Shown here one piece after another: positions 11,673 through 25,063 of a DNA stretch of 64,000 nucleotides (positions are counted from its first letter, which is position 1; every line of letters starts with the position of its first letter). Origin of the DNA: Azadirachta indica (lineage: Eukaryota > Streptophyta > Magnoliopsida > Sapindales > Meliaceae); the NCBI GenBank assembly GCA_022749755.1, contig CM040453.1:16005368-16069367 (forward strand), given 5' to 3'. The position numbers were made by a program, and so were the translations under genes. Below the pieces are notes generated by a model. The model was given only the letters and a program-made list of their open reading frames with translations. It was not told where the DNA came from and ran no database searches.

Positions 11673-13919
11673 TTATTTATAGCACTATTTATATTATGAT
11701 AATATTTTAGAGGAGATATATTTCTACTCATCTTTACAAGAAAGTGCTAATGTGTAATGTTAAGGAAAAGTACTTACTTCGAATGAGTTTAAAATAAGTA
11801 TACTCTTACAAATTATAAGTCACATACGCCTTTAGAGAATTCATCAAAATAAAAGTTATTGTAAAGCCTGAATCTTGAAAATTAGGTTGCTCTTTAAAAA
11901 CTCTCACGAGAATGATGGTGTGAGTCCATAACCATTAATAGTGCTAACCTACTAAAACCAAGTCTTCCATTTCTATTATTTGTGTGGTAGTTTAAGTTTG
12001 GTTAAAGGAACTCAAAAATAGTTCACTTAGCTAACTCAAATTAACATTATTAGCACTAAGTGTAAATTTAAGCTCAAAAAATAATATTACAATTAAAGGT
12101 TTTGAGTGCTTATAATAATACCACAATCGAAAGTTACTAAGCTTTTTAATTCTCTTAATAAATAAATAAAGATTAAGGATCAGTTTGGGATTAATGTAGA
12201 TTTTAAAATAATATATTTTTGCTGTACTTTAAAAATAAATTAGTTTTAAACAAAATTAGTTTAATATTTGATAAATTTTATTTTCAAGTGCTGTAAATTT
12301 AAAGAGTAGTTTTGTGCATTTAGTAAATTTTACTGTTAAAATATTGTCATAATCCAATGATAAGAATATATTCATTGAACAATGAAGAATAAAAATTAAA
12401 TTTTTTATGTAAGAATTTATATGTATGTGTGTGTATATGCTAACTTAAAATAATTTATAGTAAAAATATAAAATTTTTTAATTATAAAAAAGTACAAAAT
12501 GATAAAAAGAAAAATATTTTACCCTTAAAAATTTTATTTTTTAATTAAAGCTGAAATTTAATAATTATTCTAAAATTAATTTTAAATTAGTATATTTAGT
12601 ATTACATTTAAAAATATAACTTATTTTTTAAACTATGATACTTTCTAATGATTGTGTTCATTGACAAAAGCGTTTAAAAATTTTAAATTATATCTTGGAG
12701 TTGAAGTGATTTATTTACACCTTAATAAAAGGATTCTTTAGCTTTAATACAATGCAACATGCTAACTCTCTTTACGAAGACCAAATTTTCTATTACTCTC
12801 TTGTCACGAATATTTAATTTTATTATATTATTTTATTATTTTTCACAATTTTTTTCTCATATCATAATAGAATATACGAAATATTTCTCTTATATTCTTA
12901 TAGTGTCTTTTAACAATGCAACATTGTCAATTGAGTTGAGACCACTGCTGTGTTAGAATTAAAATCTCATGTATAAAAGAAAATAAAATAAAATAAAGGA
13001 GATTTGAAAACAACCCAATGGAATTACTGTCAATGATGTTTTTGTTTAACCAACCCAATGCTCAGTTCGGTTTAACAGATTTTCAAATCAAAATTAAACC
13101 AAATAAAAAAAAAAACCAAATTGATATTTTTAGTGCTTTTTTATTTTTAAGGTATGAATATAATTTAATTTCAGTTATTTGTTTTCTTATTTAATTATTT
13201 ACAAGAATATGGTAAATAAAATTATTAATTTTTATATATTTATATTCAAACATAATAAATAAAAAGTAAATATATTATTTAAAATCTTTCAAATTTATTA
13301 ATATTTTAAATCTATTAGATTTAAAATAAAACAACAAACAACCCTTAGCTGGATTTTATGATTTGGGCTTGACCAAAAATTACATCAAAACAAATTTAAT
13401 TAGACCTCTTATGTTGAATTAAGGATTTTATTAATAATATTTTGTAAAAATTATTTTGTGACAGACAAGTAGGCAAAAAATCATTTTTCTTTTTGATAAG
13501 ATAAAAAATTTTATTCTCATCAAAGCCACTCACTGTTTAATATCTAGGTGGGTATAAAATCAAAAATTAAAAAATCCAACCAAATCATTAGATTTTGAAT
13601 TTTAAAAATTATTTTTTAATAAATTTAGGTAATTCAATGCTACAAGTACGTGGAGACCAATTTTCTTTCAAAAATTTGTGGAGGTGGATTTTGCTCGAAT
13701 TAAGTTTAAATTTTTAAATGGTGTCATTTTAAATCAATCAAAACTTTTTATTTTTAGTAAATATCTTAGATAATATTAATAAATTATAAATATAATTTGT
13801 AATTAAAAAAATTGCTACAAGTCTCTTCTAATCTTGGAACAAACTTAGAAATTCAACTCATGTGTCCAAAATATAATAGTCAATGTTTCGTCTACAGCCA
13901 ACTATTTTATTTATATTTA

Positions 13920-13952
<33 letters not shown>

Positions 13953-14619
13953 TTGTTGATGTTGAATATAAATTTTGTTTAAATTTATCCATACAAATTA
14001 ATTTAATATTATTATTATGCATATATTTTTAAATTTTTTACGAAAATTTGTGTACTTAATATTATTGTTGTAAAAATGTCTTCAATATCTTGTAAAAGTT
14101 TTCCAACTTTTACAACCAAAACAATCTATTTATGCCTTACTTCATATGTAAGGCTTTTTATGTTATTCTCGTAAAACTTTTTCAAATTTTAGGTCTAAAA
14201 TGATCTATTTAAGCTGTGTTTTACATGTAAGATATTAATAAAAAATTAAATAAAATTGTTTAATGTTAATGTAATTAATTATAATATAAGGACTTAAATG
14301 ATAATTACCTTTTTCCTTATTGGGATTAGGCGCTTCAGGCATGGGAGACGACTGACGAGTCATCCACCGCATTCCGGAGCAATTAATATTTTATCATTGT
14401 ACTATTTATTATTATTATTAATAATATCAAGATACGTGTCAGTTAGGTAGGACCCACGTTCTTCAATTCTCCCCCTTCTCTAAAACCCTCTCTCTCTCTT
14501 TCTTTCTTTCTTTATTCTGTCCGTATCTCTCGACTGCAGTATTAATCCAATATTGTAGTTTCAATAAAATTACCAAAAAATTAATTAATTAATTTTACTG
14601 TGAACTGATCCACAAACAA
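11673..14619. other. AT-rich intergenic and HSF upstream region
   Basis: No gene is seen. The DNA is AT-rich with relics of short transposons: a degenerate element may lie at about 12,180-12,680, and TTCGGTT-type words occur near 13,060. An (ATT)n run occupies about 13,921-13,953. The last 150 bp before the HSF start contain a pyrimidine-rich CT tract (about 14,485-14,515), typical of a plant 5' leader. No perfect three-unit heat-shock element was found upstream by eye. Confidence 0.5.
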
Positions 14620-17600
14620 ATGGAGGCGATGTCGAGTTCATCTGCGGCGAACGGTAATTCACTGCCGCCTTTTCTGAGCAAAATCTACGACTTGGTGGAA
14701 GACTCTTCGACAAACGACATCGTGTCTTGGAGTACTGGTAATAACAGTTTTGTTGTTTGGAAAGTAGCCGAGTTTTCTAGAGACCTTTTGCCGAAGTATT
14801 TCAAGCACAGCAATTTCTCCAGCTTTGTCAGGCAGTTGAACACTTACGTGAGTTTCACTTCGATTTTTAAATTCTTCTGTTATATATGTTTGTTGTGTTT
14901 ATCACTTCTTGGCTGTTTTTTTTTTTATTTGGTGATTTTTCTTATTTTTTATTTTAATATTGATTTTTAGTCTTTAATTGGATTGGAATTTGTGAGAATT
15001 CGTGAAAATTGATTATACAAAGAAATCCCTAGAAGTTGGAAAACTGCACGGCCTTTAGAGAGCAAATCCTATTAGATTATAACCCTTTCCCAATCAAGCA
15101 AAATAAAGAAGAAAGTATATCTTTGAAATTGGCAGTGATAGACGCCCAGAGGGAAGCACAAAACTTCTGGATTGGTTTCATTGAGTTCACTATTGGTTAA
15201 CTCTCTTTTCTGTGCTCCGAAAATACTGGCAGTCGCTGCTTATTGATGCTTAGTTCTGTGATGCTCGTATGTCATAATAGGAATTTTGGGGTAACATTGG
15301 GCAAAAATGTAGGATCTTGTGTGCAATGGACACTTCATTGTCGTCTGTGTCTAGGTCAATATACCTGGCTGCATTTAAATTCCTTAAAATGAATGTAAAT
15401 ATGATGAGGTTCTGAAGATGCTGAGGGAATGAATCAAGGACCTTTGGTTTTAGCCGCACTATACAATCCTTAATGTGAAGATCCTAATTCTTCATATTTC
15501 TCATGATTTTTTACATATTGAGAAACTATCTTGAAACGAAAAGTTATATATTACAGTTGTTCGTATTGATAGTTCAGCAATTTTGGGCCTCTCTTCCTAC
15601 TAAAGAAAAAAGACTGCTGCTCACTCTTCCCTCCATTTTTACCTTTATGATCTCCATAACACTATTGCTGTTCGTGCTACACCTAGAACTAATAATACCA
15701 CTTCTCGTCTCTTCATGCAATCATTATTATGGGTCATTCTGTGTTGTTTCTTACTTTTCATATGAGCTTAATCTTTTGGAAGCCCAAATGATGAGAATAT
15801 GTATCCAGTAGAAATGAGTGGAAGATTGTTGTGCTTGGTCGCTGATATTTTTACTGTCATCTAATATTATTGTTGGGAGTGAAAATCTTGTAACAAGGTG
15901 ATAACGGATTTTTTCTAATCAACTCCAGTTATTGTAGTGTCCTCTTTAGTGGAATGAATTTTTGACCGTCCTTTTCAGCTTTGAAACCATAATTGGAAGA
16001 TAAAGCAGGCAAGTGATTTTCACTGTGCAATATGTATGGTAAATTAACTCTTTTTGAATCTGAAAGTCAGTGTGATGTTGGAATTTGATGATTTTTGAGA
16101 TGCATATGAAATTGGGTCCACTGTACTTTTGAATTTCAAGGGCATTGGGTGGCTGATGCGGAATGCCCAAGACAAGTTTCAGTTTCTGATACAAAGAGGT
16201 AAAACGAATTTGTGTATCACTTGGTACTAAATTTGTTGCTTGGATATTAGACTTTCTTCTTGATGAAACTGAGCAGCTGAGGATCATTGGGGTTATTATT
16301 GTGAATTGGCTAATTTAACTCTATTAGAAAAATATAAGACGATAAAAAAATAATTCTTTGAAATTCTGAGAATTGAAAGATCCCTATTTTGGATGAGTTC
16401 AGCTAATATGATGAATTTAGTGGATAATCCTTTTGTTTTTTTTTTTGTTTTTGGCTGTATCATCACTTAAATGAACTGCAGAAGGTCAAATAGGAGTGAA
16501 AGAAGAATCGGAAAAGAGATTGGAATCTATGTTAATTTTTACCATACTTGAGATTGATCTTGGTTATCAACCCTCTTTACTCAACTCTTATTTGGGAAGG
16601 TTTGAGATATTATGTTGAATATACGCTCGTATAAGTGAAGGTCACTACCTTAAATACCCTGTTTGGGTTATCTTGTATTACATGTCAATTCATTTGGAAT
16701 TCTTCATAATATTTTTGAGATATTATGTTGAATATACACCTGTATGAGTAGAAAATTTTGGTTGGCTTTTACCATTCTTGCAATTTTAGGGAGTGGTAGG
16801 TTGATTGCTTGTTTTGCAGTGGGGCTCTGCAGGTGAAGGATTCTAGATTCACTAGCCAGGAATTGTTGTTGCTGGCTTCAATTGTATTTCTAATTTTGTA
16901 GCTTGTTTGGAGTCTTCCCCTTGCATTGTTCTAAAATTGTAGCTTGTTTGGAGTCCTCCCAATGAAGAATGCGGAATTGGTTATCCTATTTGATGGGCTC
17001 TTGTAGATACCATCAGTTTATTTCTACATCTTGGTTGAAGTCTTACCTCATTTCTACTTATTAATTGTCCTTATCTTCTTAATAGATCAAAGTGCTTAAA
17101 CGGCTCGTGATTTTCTATTTTTATGATATTATACACGTGCTGAGAGGTCTCCAATGAAAGAATTGGTCTTCAAGTGTTGCAATGAGAAAAGAGAGAATAT
17201 TACACATTTTTGAAACTTTATTTATATTTATTTGTTTGTTTATTTTAGAAAAGGATTCCTGAGACAGACGATTTGATGTTATAATATTCAGTTTATGGAG
17301 CATGTATTTACCCTGCTTCCATAGAATAGTTTTGGTGAGGTCTCAAAAAGTTAACAATCGAAGAAGCACCATATAAATTGTGAAAATTCAATTCTGTAGC
17401 CTCCCGAAATTTGAAGCATTTAGAATCAAAGTCAGACTGCCTGAAGTATCTACTTACTCTGTTTGATTTTACTTAACCGTTTTCAATATAACATATCTTC
17501 ATCTGCTCTTCCTTGTAATCATACTTTATTTCTGGTTTTAGTCCTTTGGGCTTTTAATGTGTTTGGTGTTATGGAGATAATTTTCTTAATGATAATACGT

Positions 17601-20600
17601 TGTCATTCTCTCTTTTTCTCTGTTGCTGATATTTTTCTTGCATTGTTCAAGTACTGCTACCAATAAATCTATTCTGAAAGAATGAAATGTGTGGAGTGAA
17701 TTGTTAATGAAGCGATAGCTGTACTGCATTAGCTTGATTCTTGCCAATTTCAAATTTTGTGCTTGCACTATGAAGTGTTGTGACATTAGGAATAATCTCA
17801 TTTTGTTGTGGCAGTCGTCGCTACAGAACCAAAGGTTTAATATTTGTTAAGCAAAAGAAATTTGTTGATGGTGAAAACTTGTGGAGTTTTTGAATCATTA
17901 GTTGCAAGTTTTAGGAGTTGTAAATGATAAAACCTAATCAATAAACTGAAGGCCATATTAAATGGCTAATGATTAGCTGACTCAATATGAGACCTGGTGG
18001 ATTCTGACAATAATTAATAATAGTAAGCTGTCAAAATATGCTACTGGTCAACATTTTCAAAACTGGAATGTCAAGATACAGATATTCTGACCATGACTGA
18101 GGACACTTTCCCTTAGATCAAACACCTTTCTTTGTTGCTGCAATTGGCTCTAGATCCAACTAAAGATATTTTTTTCTCTAACCAAGAGATTCTGCATCTA
18201 ATTCTTTTCTGTTGATTGAAGTGCTTGTCTAGGATGGCTCTCTGCAAACCAGAAGAGCTTTTTAAATGTCAAAAGCTCTTTTTATTTATTTATTTTTTTG
18301 GGTCATTGGATTTGTAATTAGAGAAGAGCTTGTGCTAAGCTTAGGTAGCTGTTTTATGGCTATTGTGAGAAGCTCATATTTTGGGATTGTGAGGAGCCTT
18401 TTAAGTATTTTTGAAAGATTAAATTGTCTAAAATGCCCTCTTTTTTATTTGGAAAATTTCATTTAGCTCATAACAACTTTAAAAAACTTGTCTATTATGG
18501 TAATTATTTAGTTTTTGCTAAAAGTATATTTACTAACCAAATAACCAACAACTTTTTGATAAAAGCTCTACTTATAAAGTTCTACCAATAAAAGATCTAC
18601 TTGAAGGAGTTATGCAAAACAGATGGTGATTCTCTATGAAATGTTGCTTATTGACTCTTTTATCTTTGATTGCAAAACACTTAAAGCACATTGGATGTGT
18701 TTGCATATAATTTATTCATGTGTGGCTAGATATAGGGCATTCTTATTCTGTCCTAAGCACTATTGTGATGTGCAAGTCTTGCTGCTGTTTTGGATATGCA
18801 GAAAATGATTTTCAACCAAGATTAAGATATCTCTTGGTATTGCTGCTTATAACCTAATAAAATAAGAGAAAACATTCAGTTTCTGCTAGTATTCCTTGTT
18901 GATCTGCAAAGATGCAGATATGTATTCCCAATTAGCTTCTTCTATCATGAAAGGACAAAGGAGACTGCATGTTTAACTAATGAACCTCATATACGATTTT
19001 CGTACTGACCGAAAAAGGGTACTAAAACCTGCAGGCGCATGCACACTCCTTTCATGAACTTGTGAAGAGTGGGTTGCTTGAAAGTGGTCTGTCCTTTTAA
19101 ATCTTCTCTAGCTTCCATCTCAAACTCTGTTCACAAATATTAGCTGCTGTCCGTTCATCTAACATTAGACAAGCAGGCGGATGAGTTTACGTTTGAATTT
19201 TAGTTGCCTAAACCAAGGTAATCCATTTTCAATGGCTAAGTGATGGGGAGTCTCTGACACTCTCTTCCTTTGTTCCTTTCTTTTCCTTTGTCCTGTTCTT
19301 TTTATCATTTGTTTGAAATAAAGACATTGTTAAAGTTATGGTGGTGTTTTTTATCTGCAGGTTTAAGTATATGCTTGTGATTTAGTTCTTACAGGTATAT
19401 GTTGAGGTTTGAAGCAAAAAAATGAATGAAGAGAAAGGAAAAATTAGTGGTGAATTGATTAGATCTGTTTCTTGTTGCCGTAATTTTTTTTCTTTTTGGT
19501 CAATGTTATTGGTGACTTGTGATTTGATTGTATTGGGTTTTATTTTCTGTTTAATTTTCCCCTTTTATTTTGTTAAATAGGGTTTTAGGAAGGTTGATCC
19601 AGACCGCTATGAATTTGCAAATGAGGGGTTTCTTAGAGGTCAGAAACATCTTTTGAAGAATATTAGCAGACGAAAACCTGCTCAAGTACATAGTCAACAA
19701 CAACCTCAACTTCAGAGCTCATCAGTTGGGGCGTGTGTTGAAGTAGGGAATTATGGACTTGAGGAAGAGGTTGAAATACTTAAGCGCGACAAGAATGTTC
19801 TAATGCAGGAACTTGTTAGGCTGAGGCAGCAGCAGCAAGCTACAGATCGACAGTTGCAAACTGTTGGGCAGCGTGTACAGGTAATGGAGCAAAGGCAGCA
19901 ACAGATGATGTCATTTCTTGCAAAGGCCATGCATAGTCCTGGCTTCTTAAGCCAGCTTGTACAGCAGCAGAATGAAAGCAACAGACGTATTTCTGGAAGC
20001 AACAAAAAAAGGAGACTGCCTAGGCAGGATGAAGAAAATTCGGTTGGTGCATATGGATCTAGTGTTCCTAATGGGCAAATCATCAAGTTTCAGCCTTCAT
20101 TGAATGAGGCAGCTAAAGCAATGCTGCACCAGATTATGAACATGAATGGATCTTCTAGGCTGGAACCATCGATGAGCAACCTAGGCACTTTCCTGATTGA
20201 TAATATTCCTTCTGCTAATGCATCGGACAATGGGGTTGCCTCTAGTCAAATTTCGGGAGTGACCCTTGCAGAGGTGCCACCAACTTCTGGGCAGTCTAAT
20301 ATGTTGGCAGAGTCGAGGCTTCCTGTCCCCTCTTCTGCCATCTCTGAAATTCAATCTTCCCCTTGTGTAGTAAGTGACTGTGTTAAAGTGAATCAAATGC
20401 AAGAGGGGAGTAAGAATAATTGTGGGGAAGACACAAGTTTGCCCAACTTCACTCAGCTGCAAGGAATTGCACCGGAAGGCTCTGTTAGAATCCCTGATGT
20501 GAATATTGTAATGTCGGAAAATGGGAATGAAGAAAATTTGGATCTGATGTCGGCTGATATGGATGGGACTATGTCCGTAGAGGCTGATGCTTTTTCTCCT

Positions 20601-20855
20601 GACCATGACATGGACATCTTGCCAGATGGGATCCCTAAACTTCCAAGAATTGATGATGCCTTTTGGGAACAGTTTCTTACAGCTAGTCCTCTGACTGGGG
20701 ACACAGATGAAATTAATTCAAGCCCACTGGAAAGTGGTTTGACCAGTGAACAGGAACAACAGCCGGGGCAGGAGAATGGATGGAACAAGATTCAACATAT
20801 GGATCATCTTACTGAGCAGATGGGCCTTCTTGCATCTGAGAGCAGAGGGTTTTGA
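14620..20855 (+). CDS. HSFA1: heat-stress transcription factor, class A1 type
   Basis: Two exons (14,620-14,847 and 19,581-20,855) join in phase 0 inside the DNA-binding domain, the conserved intron position of plant HSFs, giving 500 aa. In order: DNA-binding domain (about 15-108, with [24 protein letters not shown] and [17 protein letters not shown]); a Gln-rich HR-A/B coiled coil (about 136-205) with the long spacing of class A; a basic NLS (NKKRRLP, about 217-223); a C-terminal AHA activation motif ([11 protein letters not shown], 436-446); and a leucine-rich putative export signal ([10 protein letters not shown], about 486-495). Class A1 factors act as master activators of the heat-shock response: they trimerise and bind nGAAnnTTCn sites in the nucleus. 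Length and motif order are typical. The subgroup letter (A1a, b, d or e) cannot be set without a tree. The 4.7-kb intron is unusually long for this family. Confidence 0.93.
14848..19580 (+). other. 4.7-kb intron of the HSF gene
   Basis: It starts GTGAGT and ends TTAAATAG before the GGT codon of the DNA-binding domain. No gene was recognised inside. It contains small internal duplications: a roughly 30-bp word around GAGATATTATGTTGAATATAC at about 16,600 and 16,713, and TTGTAGCTTGTTTGGAGTC at about 16,894 and 16,936. At 18,240-18,610 there is a stretch with repeated AAAAGCTC words in opposite directions, which may be a degraded hAT-like MITE. Confidence 0.6.
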
Positions 20856-23094
20856 AGCCATACATTATGTATATATGCTTTTTATGCAGTTTTTGGAGGT
20901 AAATTTTTGTCCCAACTTTTATATTAATAAGCTTGATGATCAGCTGGTTCCCAATTTTCTAACTATATGCTATCAGGGAATAATTAGAGTCATAACTGGC
21001 TTTTTCATTTGCAGCCTTCAAGGGCCTTCATCCCTCTTTATACTATACCCAGCTTTTTAGCTTGTGTGTATATCATAATTATTTACTCTTTTGTTCCCAA
21101 AAGCTACTTTTGTAAAATGTAAGGAATTTATTGGCACGCCAAAAAAGAAAAAAATTTACACAATTACCATAGTTGTCCTGAACAAATAACGAGTCTGCGA
21201 ATGAGAAATGAGTTCTTTCCTTTTATTATTATTTGTTTTACTTTTGATATATTTATAATCCAGTGCTGCTTGCTGATGTTCCTTTCAGGAGTGTTTTTTC
21301 TGATCTATTTTGAGTGGCAACATTTGTTATGTTGAATTCTGTCCTTGGATTTTTTGTCAGCAGTTGAATTGGATGAGTTATGAATTTTGAATTTCAGATG
21401 TATATTTCTCTGGTCTTGCAGAGGTTGATGTTCTGCGCTGCTGAGCAGATAAAGCTTTTGTCCAAAAGAGATATGACCATGAAGTTTATGTAACTTTTCT
21501 GTCACTACCATATGTTTTTAATAAATTTTAATTGTGATTGGGCTGTATATGCTTTTTGAAGAATATAAAAGTATGCATAATACAGTTTGAGTATATTGTG
21601 ATCTAGAGTATATGTGTGTTCTAGCAAGGAGTACAGTAGTTGCTGGATCTGGGGAAGAGGATTTATCTCTGACATGTGATCGCACATCAGCGAAATGTTT
21701 GGCTGTGGGGTTTCTAACATATTGAATTTTATGGAATGGGCATATGTTTGCCTTGTTTGCAGGGATTATGAATGTAATTTTTTGCCAGACAGCTATCTGC
21801 ACCATAGTAACCCGTGGCCAGCTGTGGCGCATAGAAAGTTGATGAAGCAACCACACTTTTGGGCTTTAAGCATAGATTTTGGAGAAAATCATGGTGTTTT
21901 GAGGAACAAAGCAGAAGAAAGTCATCCAAGGAAGGACACACGAATATTTTTTTTTATCAGTTTGAAATAGCATATAAAATAGCAGTAAGCTTTAACCTAT
22001 TCCTATAAGGTCTTCAGTGGTCGAAGAACCTTTTATTGTTTGGATTTTGGTGGAAGATAATCTGGATCAGTAGGATGAGCGAAATTGATAGAGTTACCTA
22101 CAGAGGAGGCACAATAGCTAACCAAAGTTGTAGATGGTATGAAAACGAAAGATGATATACCTATGGCCTAGAGTCTGAGACAGAGATGCCCTTTTGAGTA
22201 GGCTAAAAGGAAATTATTGTCCTTTATAATCTGCTGATTGCCAATTGTTCCTTTCACCTTTATATTTTTGGTTGTGATAAAATTGGCAGCCTAGGGGGCT
22301 CTGTCCCAGCTCTCTGCAGTGAAGCTTTATGATGTTACATGTTAGTATTTGCGGTTGAATTCTAATCCCTTACCTTCTTCGCTGATGTTAGTCACCACTT
22401 TAGGCTTCTGCTGAATTGGGGCAAGTAGGGTGATGTCCTAAACTAGCAGCTGTAAGTATTGGTAATATCACAAGTAAGATGCTTAAGATCAAGTTTCTAA
22501 TGGTTGACACTTGTTTAATCCAGCATATTTTCTCCTCCATGGTTCTCTGAGGACTTAAAATATGAACATGTTCATCTTGATTGCCTTGACTTTTTGCAAA
22601 TAAATTGTTGTAATTTTCTGTAACCTAGATCCTGATATGAGCAAATTTACAGATGTTTTGATTGTGAAACTTGCGTCTGTTATCCATATGAATCTATTCC
22701 GGGTTTTGGTAAGCAAGGGGAAATATTGGTTTGAAAATATTTGGGTACTAGGTATTCCAAATACGCTATTTCACTCGTGCAGAAAGATTATGGTAATTAA
22801 GATTATGGTATTTTTACATATTTGTTACATTCATTATATTTTTAAAATTAAAAAAACATTGTGAGATATTTTACAGTAATATAACGTTGCAATTGTTTGT
22901 ATGGAAGGAGTTTGTATATATGGATCATTGTCATTTTTATTCTGTAATTAGCCCATGAATGTAAATTTGCTTGTTTGACTTATTCATTGAAGGTACGTTA
23001 TAACTACTAAGAACAGGGGAAAGGGGTTTTCTACTTATTAAACTTTCATTAGAACTAGTAGTCTTTAAGAACGTGTACATGACTGGTGAAATCT
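20856..23094. other. 3' region of HSF gene and HSF-aquaporin interval
   Basis: The HSF 3' UTR must begin here; a TTTGCAG acceptor-like site near 21,014 suggests it may contain an intron. No further gene is recognised. An open frame at about 21,695-21,970 lacks any recognisable motif. The last ~150 bp before 23,095 should contain the 3' UTR of the aquaporin on the other strand. Confidence 0.45.
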
Positions 23095-24114
23095 CTATAT
23101 GAGATTTTCCGATGGCATGACGATGTACTCGTACATGAGTGCCCCGAGTCCACCTCCGACCAGAGGACCCACCCAGTAGATCCAGTGGTTCCTCCACTGG
23201 CATCCCACTAGTGCAGGTCCAAAGGCCCTGGCTGGATTCATGGATGCTCCGTGGCATGGCCCGACCAACAGGACGTTGGCTCCGGTGAAGATCCCCATAG
23301 CCAGCGGTGTCATGGGGGTTAAGTGACTCTTTCTGGGATCCATGGCGGTTGCATAAAATGTGTAAACCAGCCCAAATGTCATCGCCGTTTCTACTATAAG
23401 AACATGCCAATCTCCAACTCCAAACGCTAGTGGAAACCCAACTGGTCTCTGCAATAGCGTAGCCGATCAGTAAATAAACTTAACATGTATATTAACTCAA
23501 TTGCTAAGATAGTCTTTATTCCTACCGTGCCAACGATAATAACTAGCCTCAACAAGAAAGCAGCAAAAACAGAGCCCAAAAGTTGAGCAAGGCAGTAGAA
23601 AGAAGCTCGAAGAAGTGAAATCCTGCCGCCAACAAGGGCACCGAAGGTAACGGCAGGATTCACATGCCCCCCCGAAACATTAATACTCATTGACACCGCA
23701 AAGAACAGTGAGCAAGCATGGGCAACTGCTATTGCTACCAGTCTTGATCCTGATATTATTTCATGTGTATCTTTGTACATGTTACCTGCATCATTATGCC
23801 ATCAATTTAAAAGCTTTTCTTCACAGTATAATGAGGCTAAGTGCTCTTTTGGGAGACCTTAAAAGTGCATAAAAGATGGATCATCAACCTAGCTACGATA
23901 AGCTAAAGGTTAGAGAAAATCAATGTGGTGTGTAAAAATGTATAAATATGTGTATACTACCAAGAACAAGAATGGAGCTTTCCGTGGCGAAGACGAAGGT
24001 GAAAGTGGCAACAAATTCTGCGAGAAGTGCTTTCAGAAATTCAGGCTGGGTGGCTTCTTCTGGCTTTCCAAGCTCATATCTGCGATGTGCCATAGCTTGC
24101 TGCTGCTTCTGCAT
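23095..24114 (-). CDS. tonoplast intrinsic protein (aquaporin), TIP3-like
   Basis: Three exons (23,961-24,114; 23,526-23,785; 23,095-23,448) give 255 aa. If translation begins at the second Met (MAHRRYELG, codon at 24,093) it is 248 aa, which resembles known TIP starts better. Both pore motifs are intact: [12 protein letters not shown] (NPA at 94-96) and [16 protein letters not shown] (NPA at 209-211). Six hydrophobic helices can be traced. His74, and Arg212 just after the second NPA, fit a TIP selectivity filter, and the tail [21 protein letters not shown] is typical of TIPs. The protein would conduct water, and perhaps small solutes, across the vacuolar membrane. The N-terminus ([15 protein letters not shown]) and upstream RY motif point to TIP3, the seed alpha-TIP group. 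TIP4 or another subgroup is not excluded. Confidence 0.9.
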
Positions 24115-24210
24115 TTCCTCAATCCTTCTCTCTTGATATCTAGAATCTTAACTTACAGTAATCTGTATAAGCACTTCCTTTTGTTGCTTGCAGCTTCTAG
24201 CAAAACTGAA

Positions 24211-24300
24211 TATACGTGGGTGTTCTTAATTTCTTCTGCTTAAATTAGAAAAATTAGGGTTTTGTATTTATGTACACTTGGTTCAAACTTTGCATGCATG
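24211..24300 (-). promoter_or_regulatory. RY repeat and ABRE-like core upstream of TIP gene
   Basis: A perfect RY element, CATGCATG, lies at 24,293-24,300, about 180 bp upstream of the TIP start. An ACGTGG core lies at 24,214-24,219. RY elements bind B3 factors of the ABI3/FUS3 type, and ACGTGG cores bind ABA-responsive bZIPs; together they are typical of seed-maturation genes. This supports seed expression but does not prove it. Confidence 0.5.
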
Positions 24301-24980
24301 GAGAGTGACACCTAGAATTATGTGTTTCCCCTTTTTTTCCATCTGTAAAGGTTTCAATTCGTTCATATTTAAATGGGTAGTATTTACAATTAAAACTTTT
24401 CACCCACAACAAAATTTCCTTATTATTAAAAAATTTTGAATGAGAGTGATAAATTTCATATTTATAACATTAAACTCTTATCTTAACTATTATTTAATTT
24501 TAGAATAATTTAAGAAGATGTACGTGCCTTAAACTATTTGACTTATGCCCAAAGGGATATATTTTAAAATAAATAAAACAATATTAATATAATTAATGCA
24601 TTAATGTATATATCAAATTGTTTAATTTCAACCATCGAAAATATTTCGATCTAATGAACTATAAATAGTATAGAAAAGGTGTAAAAAAATTGTTGATATC
24701 CCTTCCACGTGTATATATATAAAGAATTCTTTCTTGTTAAATAAGAATAAAATAATTACCGTGTTAATGATAATTATGAAGATCAATTTCACAACCCAAA
24801 CATTAATTCAAATCAAGATTTGCTATATATTCTAGAAACAGATAAGCTAATGAAGATTCTCATTGGCAATAATTTACATTTATACAAAAAGGTATATCGG
24901 AATATTAATTAATGAATCCATTTACATCCAAAAATATTCGATTTTACAGAAAAAATTAAATTTGTTAGCATAATCATCAC
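24301..24980. other. intergenic, start of peptide-cluster flank
   Basis: AT-rich, no gene. From about 24,780 the sequence begins to match the upstream flanks of the broken peptide copies at 27,960-28,240 and 32,300-32,589. These share the word GAAGATTCTCATTGGCA, which contains an inverted CCAAT box. Confidence 0.5.
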
Positions 24981-24982
24981 CT

Positions 24983-24992
24983 CTATATAAAT
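24983..24992 (+). promoter_or_regulatory. TATA box of peptide gene A
   Basis: CTATATAAAT lies about 72 bp upstream of the start codon at 25,064. It is placed like the TATA boxes of the sister B genes. Confidence 0.55.
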
Positions 24993-25063
24993 TAAACACA
25001 TTCTCCATCTTTTGTATAAACAAGAATTAGTAGCAAAAGAGAAAAAAAAATTACAAACAATTC

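Noticed and set aside
14300..14420. Possible heat-shock element upstream of HSF (ATTCCGGAG)
   Set aside because: Only one and a half imperfect units; a working element needs about three contiguous nGAAn units.
19751..20788. Minus-strand frames of 111-141 codons over HSF exon 2
   Set aside because: They are shadows of the HSF coding frame; the plus frame has the domains.
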